Part shown: positions 47,445-58,859 of the stretch, in pieces
Layout of the letters: each line of letters starts with the position of its first letter
Numbering within the stretch: position 1 is the first letter of the stretch
Source of the DNA: Chionis minor
Lineage: Eukaryota > Chordata > Aves > Charadriiformes > Chionididae
Reading direction: 5' to 3'
Length of the DNA stretch: 64,000 bases
Assembly: GCA_013398295.1 (NCBI GenBank)
Contig: VZSF01003927.1
Location: 123,837 to 187,836 of the forward strand
Translations under genes and position numbers: made by a program
Notes under the pieces: generated by a model
The model's input: the letters and a program-made list of their open reading frames with translations, nothing else
Told to the model about the DNA's origin: nothing
The model's database searches: none

Positions 47445-47477
47445 TCAGTGTAGCTGTAATAAATAAGCATTTACATC
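47445..47477 (-). CDS. KATNBL1: KATNBL1 terminal coding exon
   Basis: 33 nt: [10 protein letters not shown] and TGA. The acceptor is CCCCTTCTAG. The family ends with the same DVxAYLLQLH, which supports the call in spite of the short length. Confidence 0.95.
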   Translation of the reverse strand, partial: DVNAYLLQLH

Positions 47478-50400
47478 CTAGAAGGGGAAAAAAAAAAAGG
47501 AGAAAGCGTTTGTCACATTCCTTACACCTGTAACATCAACTCTGTATCTGAGGCAGGGTAACCAATCAGGACCATAATACAAGAATAATTATATTCAGGC
47601 CAAATTTCAGAACAAGTTATCTCCAAGATTACTTTCAATTAATGCTTTCAATGGCTTTTCTTTACGTACTAAAAAGCCTGCAAGAACAGTGGGATTAGTT
47701 TCCAAAGCCACCAATTTAGTCCATTTTTCCCTCTGCTCCCTGCATGCACAGGAAAGAAAATCATCATTGTGAGATCACGTAGCTGAAACATGTTTATTAA
47801 GAGTGATATTCCTTCACCCCTTCTTTCCAACATTCTTGTACTACTCCCTTTGCTCCTGACTTGTTCAGATGGCCTTGGTCACAATATATGTTGCTGTACC
47901 TTAAGGAGTAGGCCAATGGACAGAAAGGGAACCTGAACCCTAGAGAAACAAACTGGCACTGGCTGTAACTGCTATGTCGATTTACCAGAAGAACTAGGCA
48001 GTCTATATTACAAGCTCCCATTGCTCCACCAGCTGGGAGTTAGAACTCAGTTCTTCTGTACCCCTACTGACTGAAACTCTGCCAGAACTTTGTAATTATC
48101 CTTGTAGAGACATCAAAACTGAAGTCAGAGGTGCACAGCAGGCCCAGAACAACAAGAAATAACTTATTTGTTTGATACATCAAAGTGACAAACTCTCTAG
48201 CCATAGAATTATAGATTCCACAAAGTTCCTTCAGATATCTAAGTAAAGCATGCAATCTCCGAGTTCCTTTCAAGTTCACTCAAATCCTGCACATAACCAA
48301 GTGTCTGCTTTAAGTCCTCTCTCACTATCTACCTTCATCAGGTTGCACCATGTGGAGAGGTTTCTTACTCAGTGCAACTCTTGGTGCCCAACCTCAAAAC
48401 CCCATGTTTATAGAGATGAGTAACACAAGCAGTCAATCATGCAATTAGCAGACATCCTCATTATATTACTGATACCACAACATACCAAGAAAGGCAAACA
48501 AGGATTCACTTCAGATGGAGACACTCTTCTGCTCTTCAGAAACTCATCATTTTTTAAGTATTGGGCCAGCAATAATCTTTAGAATTGAGTATACTGTCAC
48601 TTGCCCCAGTCATCCAATGTGCAAATGCAAACAACATTGCTGGGCTAAGATTCTCCATGCTGCATAACAATGGGTACAGCAGATTTCAGAGAAAACATCT
48701 GTCCTTTCAGTCTACCTACTTATCTGGGCCCCTTTTTACATCAATTTGAAGGCTTACTACTATTAGCGATTTTATTATTAAGGAGATGCTTTCTCTGTAA
48801 AGAAAAAAAAAGGACAAAAAATTTCACTGTTGGTATTCTAAACCATAGTACTATTCGCACAGGGCATACACTCCAGACTTCTGTAAAAATCATGCAATAA
48901 ACTTAAGCATTAGTGGAAATAAAGTAAAGGTGTTTCTATCTATCACTAGTTTAGCGTAAATAGCATCAAATGAGAGGAATACTGCAAGTGATACAGTTAT
49001 ACTCATTACTAAACACAACTGAACTGGATTACCTTAGCTATATTACCAGTATATCCTGGAACCAGAGTAAGACGATTCTCCTGTTCCCATAATCCACTTA
49101 ATTGTTTTTTTAAAATATGAATATTTCTGAAAGAGAATGAACACCTTATAAACATATATACTACATTTCAGTAGACTTTTTTGACTGAAACACATGATTA
49201 ATCTTGCATATAAAATTAGTCTGATAGATATTACCACAATATCAGAAAAATTCTGATCCAGCTTCTACAGCATTTGTATAACCCTTGACATGACCATGTT
49301 CTATGCTTCTTAAAACTCCAGTAAAAAAAACTAAAAAAAACCAAAAATCATGACAATCCTTAAATTAAGTTTCCAAAGACCACCTGTGGCTTAAGAACAG
49401 AAGAACTGCTTTTAAGCACTTTTAAGCTTTTGCTTTCAAATTACCTGTTTTTCTCTTGTAGATAAGGTGTGCTTGTACTGATCTAAGTTAAAACAGATTG
49501 AGATGGAATAAACTACAGAAAGGCATTTAAGTATTTCTGAATATTATACTCACCCATCCTCTGCCTTTTCTGTATGTGCAGATAGTTCTGACCACCATCT
49601 TTTAATGACAGCTTGAAGCCAGTTTAAACCAACTATCACATATCTGTAACAACATATTTTACACATGATGCTTTTTTTCTTCCCCCTACAATATCTACAG
49701 GTCAGCTAAAGTGGTAAGCAAACAGGTGAGCAAATTTGAAAGCAACACCACCCTCCCCGCCCCGAGTCCTTAACCTTGCAGAAAACAGTTTTTGCACCGC
49801 TGGTTTGTTAAAGAGGAAAGGTTCACAGGAAAGCTCCCCCTTCAGGCAAGCGTTCCCTGAGAAAGGCAGGGTTGAGAGAAGAGGCAGAGGGAACAAGAGT
49901 CAGAGCTTCCATTGATTTCTAGGGCACTGCATAGCCAGGAAGTAGTAGTGTCATCTTAAAACATCCGGAACTGATACTCACTCTTCATATTTGCTGTTAA
50001 GCAGCGATTTCACTAAAGGCAAAAGATCTACACAGCAGCCAACTGAAATATATGGTTTTTCTTCCTGTAAACTTAAAAAACAAGATGTTTCAGAAGTGCT
50101 GGAACTTCACCATGGATACAGCAGATTCTTATCCCGCACTTCTTTTTGTCTGTACCTGTTTGTAAGCACAGGAAGGCAGTCTACTACTACTCCGAGGTCC
50201 TGTATCCTGGAAACATTAAGAATAAAATCAGAAGTGTTACTAGTAGAGCATAAGTTGAAGTATATGCTTCCACTATGATTTAAAGAATAATTAAGCTACA
50301 ACATTTAACGAACCCCTAAAATACTACAGCATATTTGAGATTGCTTCCACTTTAAGAATATAAAATAACAGACGCTCCATTTACCTTACTAAGTAGGCTA

Positions 50401-53400
50401 CCAGTTCGCTTATACTTCTCCTTCTCCAAAAGGTTAAAGCTACATTCAGCCTCAGATTCCTGCTGAAAAGAACTTGAGCCATAGTTTCATGGTCCTGAGA
50501 AACCTGTATATTTTCAAAAATATAAAAGTAGTTTACCACAAGTTAAGTAGCCATCAACAACACAATAAGCTGCTCCAATATAGTAATTTAGTATATGAAA
50601 ATATGCTTTCCTACCTGTATGCTGAGGCCTTTATTTTAGAAATTTAGCTAACAATGGCCTAAAAAACCCACAAATTTCCCTTAGAAGGGAACACAAGTAG
50701 ATTAAGAATACTTTACCCAAAAGCTACAAGAATAAGGTCTATAGCCAACTGAAGAGAGTTATCTAATAATTAGAGCATTTATGAGCATCAACTTCTAATT
50801 CTTACCAACTTTGAGAACTTTTTACTTAGATGCTTGTTAATTTTGAGAACTCTAATGATTTAGACACAAGTCATTACATGTATTAGTCTGAACTTTGACT
50901 GAAAAGGTTGATTTCTGAAAAAGGTTGTTCTTGGAATGAAGTTTAGGCATTTTATTAAAATCTTGGATTAGAATGAACAGAGCCACCCATATCTCTCAAA
51001 CTAGTTAAACAGTCATCTGTGGCCAGTGATCAGGTCTTTAGTTTCTCAGAGGATGAATCTTCCCCAGCCTTGGATTATTTTTTACCCTCCTTTATGCAAC
51101 CTCTTTATTCTAGCTATTCCCCTGCTCCTTCTTTGAAATCTTCAAATTCAATAGAGCGCAAGAGTGCCACAGACTTCTACCTCCAGCCCACTGGACTCCC
51201 AGGGCTCTCTCTTCATGGCAGCCCACACTTAAAGTAACATGAAAAGGCAGCATGGTGATAGTCTTTGATCTTATCTTCCCTGCCATGCCTCACTTTAAAC
51301 ACCTGCAAGTCTCAATGGGTAACAAACACCTGTGATGACAGAAACAAACTTCAACATTAAGAGACTTAAATGGCCTTTGCTATCACAAAACCTGTTTCAT
51401 TTGATTATCGGACCTTTCAGAGAGTTTCAGAAGCCCTGCGAGCATTTACTGGGTTTCATCACGCAATCTTAAGAAGAAAGTGTCTTGTACAAACACTTAC
51501 ACTAGTTTCATACATGCTAAGCTGCTATTGAAAATGGTCCTATCCTGCCTCACCAGCTTATTCCCATACAGTAACACTTTCACACTTCCATAAACATGCG
51601 TGTGGCCACGTGCCATGCCAGATCACGAAACCTAAGCAGGTCAAAACAAAGTTCTCCTTTGGTGCTGGCAGAATTTTAACCCAGGCTAGCCTGGCAGATC
51701 TGAGCTTCTATGCTGACACAAACATGGGGAAAACTGGCAGGACTACTACTGTTGGCAACTGTGTCACTGTAAACCGGCAGATAAAGACTGTAAAACACAA
51801 GACCTGAGCCAACCTATATGTTAAGATAATTAACCTCTTTGAAAAAGTTCACAGCCAACCACACAAAGAAACTACCATGAATACTCTTCTTTTAAACTTA
51901 AGTTTCTCTAAAGTCTACTTACCTCTGAAAAAAATCCACTATATTTGGATGAGGGGCCTTCTGTTTGAGATGAGCCAGAGTCACTAGAATTCAGCAAGTG
52001 TGTACGACTGTCGTGCAGTTTTGCTGGCAGATTCCCTGCACAAGCCAGTTCATTTTCTTTATTTGCCATGTCACAGCCCCTAGATTTAGGGAGCTGTTTC
52101 CTTCTGTAACAAGGCTTTGGGCTGTAACAATGAACTTTTCTTTTACAATATACTATTTTGAAGAAAGGGAGGGGACTGGTCACTGTTTTTCCAACTGTTA
52201 TTCTGCAATAATAAAGTAGTATTTTAGTGAAGGTTGCTCTAAGCACAAGTAATATTTTGTGTTATTAAGTTAAAATATCATTATGAATTCAGCAGTCAAC
52301 TTGCAGGTTACTTAAAGCATTTTATCCCCAAGATATACCTTCATGACATTTGGGTTATCAGAAGTAAGAGCTACCACCAATATTCTTCTCCTGCTTTTAT
52401 TAATGCAGAGACTCATTATTATGGAAGTGGACACAAGAAGCAAGTATTGTCAGTAAAGCTAAGACATATCTTCCATTTATGTCTGCTTGGCTGTCATAAT
52501 AGATTTAAACTGCTTCTTCCTCCCTGTCTCCCTCTCACTTGAAACTCAAGGCTCTACATAGCACAGCCTTCCTACCTGTTTGTGTATGAAGCCAGCTGTT
52601 TTGGAGATTTCTTACCCTGGGAGAAAGGGAACAGAGAATAATAAAAAAAACCACTTTATTACTAAAAAGGCTCAAACACTCTTACACTTTGTCAAAAAGA
52701 AGTGTTGCTTTACCATGGCCTAAATTTTCCAAATCGCCTCCCTTCCACCCACTCTTCCTTTTCTGCAACTAAAGCACAGCTATGTTAACCTTCCGATAGT
52801 CTTCAAGTACTTCACAGGGACCTACAGATGGACTAGCTCTACCACAGTTGTCCTTGGAGCACCACAGTCAGTTGTAGGCTTGGGGTCTCTTTGGCAAGAG
52901 ACAGGATTGTGACATCAGAGAGTTAGTAACACACTAAAACCTATGACTAATATGAAAAGCCTACTGGAATCTGATAGTAAAATTGCATTACCTGTCTCGC
53001 ACACATTTAAAGGCCCATAATACAGCAGATGCTAGTACTGGGAAGGATGACGGCAGAACAACTCCCCAAAGCAGAAAATTAAATAAATCAAGACTGCTGT
53101 AGACAGCAGTTTGGTTATCCTGAACTCATTCATATGAAACAGATTAGCACCCTGACACCCATCAGACTGCATGAAATAGTGATATGCCATGGGAATCATA
53201 AAATTCATTCAAGGTTGTGCTGTACAGGTTAGCAAAACTTTAGAAATTTAAGCAACACAATTTGAAGATCAATTTCTACAGACTTTTTTTATACAGTAGT
53301 CTCCAATGTTTTAAAGCTTCACCTAGCTTTAAAGATGCGTTGAATTGTGATGTTCTGGTCTACCTTTTTTTCATTAGTAAACAAATTATAAAAGTAAAAA

Positions 53401-54305
53401 AAGTACTAAGATGCTCAGGTTAGAAATATGTGTCTTCATATAAACAGGTACTACCCACTGGCATTCCAACTTGAAAATTTACACTACTGTTAACACTTAA
53501 GTTGTGCACATCAGCAAGACAATGCTGATTTTTTTTGGTAACACTAAGTCATGCAATTATATGGGTTTTAACACATAATTTCAATAAACAAATGGACATA
53601 GAGAATATTGTCATCTTCACCACTGTCTGAAGTGATCTTACAGTAAGTTTACCTCCCTAGTACTTCCTCTGTACTCCACTCCCTTACTTGCTCTTCAGCC
53701 AGAAGCACAGGTAAGAGGTTATGAGAAAATGTTTCTGACTAGCAACAATCCAGCAAAAGTACATGTTACTAGACAACATGGAAGATCAAGCTGTATGGTA
53801 ACGAAATGACAGGTCCATTACAATGCAGGTATCTCATCTACCCCACCTCTCACTTGTGCCACATAGCCCTCTCAGCAATAGAGAACTTTTTGATGGTGCA
53901 GTTCCTCTATTGAAACAGTTCTTGGCTAGACTGCAGAAAAGCAGGCGTGAGTAAAACCATATCAGTACCTACTGATCACATGGATGATACGATGCATGTA
54001 TTTGTGTAGTCACTGCCTGTGCTGCTTATAATGTGGTTTTCATATATAAATCACTGTTCAAGCGAGAGTTCTATTGCACTTCTAAACGTGAAATGCCCAA
54101 TAGTGCTGTGCTTCTAGTTTTAAATTGCTCAGAACTATGAATGTGTTTGAATGTTTACTTCAGTTTCATGAGAAAAAACCAAACAACTTACCTCCTTCAT
54201 GATCTTTTTAGTGGAAGAAGAGATTCTTTTTCTGGGGAGATCAATGGGACAACCTTCAATATGCAACACTTTCTGTTTTCTAACATTGTGGGCCTCAGAT
54301 GCCAT
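47445..54305 (-). CDS. KATNBL1: KATNBL1, katanin regulatory subunit B1-like protein 1
   Basis: Nine coding exons on the minus strand join without a frame break into 303 codons, next to 304 in human. KATNBL1 is a mostly nuclear protein related to the C-terminal con80 domain of katanin p80 (KATNB1). It binds katanin catalytic subunits such as KATNA1 and KATNAL1 and modulates microtubule severing. Residues 1-145 are basic and Ser-rich ([13 protein letters not shown] start, DLPRKRI and CKRKVH basic patches fitting nuclear localisation, [15 protein letters not shown] and [20 protein letters not shown] blocks). Residues about 146-303 form the helical con80-like domain ([99 protein letters not shown]). 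The start ATG is the first in exon 2 after a short 5' UTR (GGATTTGAGAGATT). The coding part is compact (6.9 kb) behind a large first intron. Confidence 0.97.
47478..49032 (-). other. KATNBL1 last intron
   Basis: About 1.55 kb, GT-AG. No embedded element recognised. Confidence 0.85.
49033..49126 (-). CDS. KATNBL1: KATNBL1 exon, residues 262-293
   Basis: 94 nt. The first base completes a split Gly, then [20 protein letters not shown] through [10 protein letters not shown]. The acceptor is TTCTCTTTCAG and the donor GTAATC. Confidence 0.96.
49554..49643 (-). CDS. KATNBL1: KATNBL1 exon, residues 232-262
   Basis: 90 nt, phases 2 and 2, coding [20 protein letters not shown] and SAHTEKAED, then a split Gly. 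The acceptor is GTTGTTACAG and the donor GTGAGT. Holds the Trp-rich helix typical of the con80-like fold. Confidence 0.96.
49982..50071 (-). CDS. KATNBL1: KATNBL1 exon, residues 202-232
   Basis: 90 nt, coding [20 protein letters not shown] and KSLLNSKYE between split codons for Ser and Glu. The frame requires the acceptor TTTTTTAAG ending at 50072; a second, better-looking CAG acceptor lies 7 nt further in and would shift the frame. The donor is GTGAGT. Confidence 0.93.
50156..50206 (-). CDS. KATNBL1: KATNBL1 exon, residues 185-202 (51 nt)
   Basis: Small exon coding [16 protein letters not shown] between two split codons. The acceptor is GTTTCCAG and the donor GTACAG. The downstream intron is only 84 nt. 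Confidence 0.94.
50385..50503 (-). CDS. KATNBL1: KATNBL1 exon, residues 146-185
   Basis: 119 nt: [20 protein letters not shown] and [19 protein letters not shown], then a split Arg. The acceptor is AAATATACAG and the donor GTAAAT. It opens the con80-like domain. Confidence 0.96.
50504..51922 (-). other. KATNBL1 intron between residues 145 and 146
   Basis: About 1.4 kb, GT-AG. A plus-strand ORF at 51019-51237 is Ser/Pro-rich but has no support; nothing else seen. Confidence 0.8.
51923..52202 (-). CDS. KATNBL1: KATNBL1 exon, residues 52-145 (280 nt)
   Basis: The largest coding exon: [20 protein letters not shown], a basic [17 protein letters not shown] patch, [20 protein letters not shown] and [20 protein letters not shown], ending FSE. 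The acceptor is TTATTATTGCAG and the donor GTAAGT. It was the exon that identified the gene. The Cys/basic stretch and Ser-rich tail fit a disordered regulatory region. Confidence 0.97.
52576..52616 (-). CDS. KATNBL1: KATNBL1 exon, residues 39-52 (41 nt)
   Basis: Codes [13 protein letters not shown] and two bases of a split Arg. The acceptor is TTTCTCCCAG and the donor GTAGGA. The SPKQLA motif matches the family. Confidence 0.93.
52617..54191 (-). other. KATNBL1 intron 2
   Basis: About 1.6 kb, GT-AG, AT-rich; no element recognised. Confidence 0.8.
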
Positions 54306-54319
54306 AATCTCTCAAATCC
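54192..54319 (-). CDS. KATNBL1: KATNBL1 exon 2 with the start codon
   Basis: The exon runs from 54319; the ATG is at 54305-54303 and 38 codons follow to the donor [44 protein letters not shown]. The acceptor is TTTGAAAACAG. The 14 nt before the ATG are 5' UTR. The start is preferred because the family begins MASE and the context has a purine at -3 (ATTATGG). Confidence 0.95.
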
Positions 54320-55770
54320 CTGTTTTCAAAGGAAAGACATTTAGCTATATATTCTAAAACATTCAGTCAACTCTCTTCAAATGCAGCTGGCAACACCAGT
54401 TAAAACAGCTCAACTATTCGCAAGATGTTCCATCATATAAATAATCCATGATACCATCCTTTAGCAAGTGTTAGCTGGAGGCCTTATCATTACTAACACG
54501 CTGGTGAGCACTTCAAAATTCCTATTTATTTTTCTTAAAAAAGGGAACAAAACCAAGTCCCCTCCAAAGAAACAGAAGCAGAAATCTTGTTTTCACACCA
54601 GCTTAGTATACCTGCACTGAAGGGTGCCATACAGACAAAAATAAGGCAATTTATGAGACTCTTTCCTCCACATCTCACGCTATAAATTTCATCTGCCACC
54701 CAGAGAAAAATAAGTGATCTTAACTGTTTCCAAGTGAGGAAAGGCGGCTAAATAATCTGTTTTTCAGGAAGGCGGCAAACTTCATCAATATTGCAAAGGT
54801 AAAAAAAAATTGGAGTGAAAGATCACCCCCTAATTTATTGGCAAATCCACCCCCCCGCCCATTTTTTTCCTCAGCATATAACTTTGGCTATTTTTCATAA
54901 TATGAAAAAAAAAAATCTTTATTCCACAGTTAACCAGCAAGAAAACGTCTAAAGTGCTTTATCTTGAAGCATGCAAGTATTTCTACAAGAACCAAAACCA
55001 GTATTGGGAAAGTTGCACATGTGGTTTTGTATTTGGCGTAAGTGATTTAGAAGATCCATTGCTTGAGACTGGATTCACAAACTGTCATCATGGAGCACTA
55101 CTCCTAAAATGTTTTAGGAAGACATCTTACCTTACTTTAAAAAAAACACACAACAATTTGCTCCGATTTTATTGTTTCCCCCCCTAAATGGCAAAACTGT
55201 GGTCCCAACATGAATGCCCCAATCTCTCCCCTCCACCTTTAGTACCAGCAGTCCTATCCTTTTTCCTCTATTTATCCCATCCCACATGAAGAACTTCAGT
55301 ATTTAAAACACTAAGACACTGAGCACTAAAAAAAGCCAGATGGGAAACAGCTTATTAGCCACAGAAGATCTTTCAATGCAGTAGCTAAAGGCCATCAAAT
55401 AAAACAAACAGGCAGCAGGCAGAAAACAAAATAGAAGGATTTATCCACATAATGCATATTAAATTCCATATTGTAGGATACAGTGGAATCAAAAAAACCC
55501 CACATTCTTCAAATGCTTGTTTTCTTTAGAACAGGATCAGTACTTAATAATCTCACTTGAGATCTCTCTCTCAAAAAAAGGAAGATTTACTGACAGAAAT
55601 CCTTACCCTGTAAGAAGGGAACACGCAGCCCTTAGACGATGACTTCAGCAAACATTGCAAATGGCAGCATTATTTAGGGCAAGACCTTTAACAGTTGCTG
55701 GTCTGTACTTTCCAGATACAAGGCCGGTTCATTAATTGACTCTTTCCCTGCATACTATGGGATGGTGACA

Positions 55771-57620
55771 GAATGGAATCATGGAATGTCAGGGGTTGGA
55801 AGGGACCTCTGGAGATCATTTGGTCCAACCCCCCTGCCAGAGCAGGTCGACCTACAGCAAGATTGCACAGGATGGTGTCCAGGCAGGTTCTGAATGTCTC
55901 CAGAGTCGGAGACTCCACCACCTCTCTGAGCAGCCTGTTCCAGTGCTCTGCCACCCTCAAAGGAAAGAAGTTCCTCCTCAGGTTCAGAGGGAATTTTCGG
56001 TGTTGCAGTTTGTGCCTGTTGCCCTTTATCTTGTTGCCAGGCTCCACTGAAAAGAGTCTGGCCCCATCCTCTTGACACCCGCCCTTTAGATATTTGTAAG
56101 CGTTGATAAGTTCCCCCCTCAGTCTTCTCTTCTCCAGACTAAAAAGACCCAAATCCCTCAGCCTTTCCTCACAAGAAAGATGTTCCAGCTCCCTAATCAT
56201 CTTCATAGCCCTTTGCTGTACCCTCTCCAGCAGTTCCCTGTCCTTCTTGAACTGGGCAGCCCAGAACTGGACACAGGACTCCAGATGCAGCCTCACCAGG
56301 GCAGAGTAAAGGGGGAGGATGACCTCCCTCCACCTGCTTGCCACACTCCTCTTGACGCACCCCAGGATGCCATTGGCCTTCTTGGCCACAAGGGCACATT
56401 GCTGCCTCATGGTCATCCTGTTGTCCACCAGGACTCCCAGGTCCCTCTCTGCACAGCTGCTTTCCAGCAGGTCAGCCCCTAAGCTGTACTGGTGCATGGC
56501 GTTATTCCCCCCCAGGTGCAGGACCCTACACTTGCCTTTGTTCAATTTCATACAGTTTCCCTCTGCCCAACTCTCCAGCCTGTGCAAGTCTTGCTGAATG
56601 GCAGCACAGCCTTCCAGTGTGTCAGCCATCCCTCCCAGTTTCATGTCATCAGCAAACTTCCCGGTGGTACACTCTGTCCCTTCATCCAGGTCATTGATGA
56701 ATACATTGAAGAGGACTGGACCCAGCACTGACCCCTGAGGAACACCACTAGTCACAGGCCTCCAACTAGACTCTGCCCCACTGATCACACCCCTCTGAGC
56801 TCTATCTGCCAGCCAGTTTTCAATTCACCCCACTGTCCATTCATCTAACCCACACTTGCTAAGCTTGCCTACGAGGATGCTGTGGGAGACGGTGTCAAAA
56901 GCCTTGCTGAAGTCAAGGTAGACAACATCCACTACCATCCCCTCATCTATCCATCCTGTCATGCCACCGTAGAAGGCTATGAGATTAGTCATACATGACT
57001 TCCCCTTGGTGAATCCATGTTGACTACTTCTGATAACCCTTTTTCCCCTCCAGATGCTTGGATATGATGACCAGAACGAGCTATTCCATCGTCTTTGCAG
57101 GGATGGAGGTGAGGCTGACTGGCCTGTAGTTTCTAAGAGCTTCCTGCTTGCCCTTTTTGAAGGCTGGAGTGACATTGGCTTTCCTCCAGTCCTCAGGCAC
57201 CTCGACTGTTCTCCAGGACCTTTCAAAGATGATGTAGAACAGACCAGCAATGACTTCTGCCGGCTCCCTCAGCACTCGTGGGTGCATCCCATCAGGACCC
57301 ATGGACTTGTGGATATCCAGTTTACTTAACTGGTCACTTAACTTGATCCTCCTCAACCAAGGGAGAGTCTTCCTTCCTCCAGACTTTCTGTGTTACCTGT
57401 AAAGTCTGGGGTCCTGAGGACTGGCTGGTTCCTAAGCAGTGAAGACTGAAGCAAAGAAGGCATTCAGTAACTCTGCCTCCTCTGCATCATCTGTCACCAT
57501 GGGCCCATCTCATTCAATAGTGGCCCACATTCTCCCTAGTTTTTCCTTTTGCCTCTAATGTACTTGAAGACACCCTTCCTACTTTGTTGTAATAGTTGTC
57601 ACCCTGTGAACTCTTCATGC
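55771..57620 (-). mobile_element. CR1 LINE with long RT ORFs, minus strand
   Basis: A 5'-truncated CR1 whose 3' end (two diverged ATTCCATG octamers) lies at 55771. Its ORF2 is preserved in three long minus-strand pieces. The first, 57356-57081, holds PDGMHPRVLREPAEV, EVPEDWRKANV and YRPVSLTSIPAKTME. The second, 57250-56825, holds HGFTKGKSCMTNLIAFYGG and VVYLDFSKAFDTVSH. The third, 56788-55688 (366 codons), holds [20 protein letters not shown], the catalytic [10 protein letters not shown] and the C-terminal domain with [18 protein letters not shown]. The RT catalytic aspartates are therefore all present, but at least one frameshift and one stop separate the pieces. It is the youngest-looking CR1 here, and is inactive. 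Confidence 0.93.
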
Positions 57621-58859
57621 TTCTAAGGCTTCCAGCCACCAGGCTTTTAAATAAACAGTAAAAAAGTATTTTTTCCTCTGAAGTTTAGAAGAAACCACAA
57701 GAACAACAAACTTTTTCCTTCTCTGCTTATCAGAGTGGTTGAAACCACTATCTGGACTCAAAATAGCTGTAGATCAAAATTTGAACTTGGAGTACAACCC
57801 AAAGGCAAACAACCAAACTTCTGAAGAAAAGCCCAACTCAACAACCCTAAAAACCCAACAAATCCAGCCTTACATTCAGGCTAAAACCAAAGGGGAAAAC
57901 TAGGAGGACCTGGAAAAAACTTTTTCATTTTTTTTTCTTTGCATCCCCTGCTTGAGAATGTTGCTAAAGGAAAGCAGTAAACTCCAGAAGAATAGAAAGG
58001 CCAACCTACCACAACCAGAGCTAAGCCCCAAAGAATCTTCCTGTGAGATACTAAAAAAAAAAAAAATTCCATAATCTCTGTTCCTAAAGAATCACTTTTG
58101 TGACCACTCCCATGACACACTGACAGCTTACTACTCTTCATGCAGAAGAGCGACCACTCCCTACTTGCTTGTTTAATAAATGATCTCAACCTACCCTCCT
58201 CTTTCCTGTTAGGCAGTAAGCAAGAATCTGACCTCCAACACATACAACAGCACTGTTAAATTAGAGTGCTTTTTACTTAATAGAAGTGTAAAATAACAGA
58301 ATGCTAGAAAGAAATGTCTTACCAAGGAAACTCAATTAGCATAGCAATGTTGTAATATTGGAATCTAAAGAGCCTAAGATAACATACTAAAACACCTGAA
58401 CTGGAGAGAGATCACTCTGGGTGGAAAGAAGTTCCCTGCAAAGACTTAAACGTGTCCAAGAGAAAAATGGAGTTACACACTTTGACAAAATTGATCTAAG
58501 AACATAATCCCCCCCAGCCTCCCAGTTGAAACAGAAAAAGACAACAAAACTATCAATTCTTTCTTTAGAGACTGGGAACAGAAATCCAAAAGGCCAAGAG
58601 ATGATCAGACATAAAGAAACATCTGACAAAGTGAAGTAAAATGCTTATGTGTCTGTTCACAGTCCTAGAGTTTAGAAAGGTTTCCACAGTTTAACCTGTT
58701 TTGTGAGGGTCTCTGATGATGCAGAAGCACCAGCGAACTTACACAAGCAGTAATGGAACAGCTGTGGTGTTAACCAAGGTGCAGAACCTTTCCCTTAGAA
58801 CTGACAAAGCACCTGAAGAAGTCACATGCAGAAAATACAGTCAGTATTTAAAGACGGCC

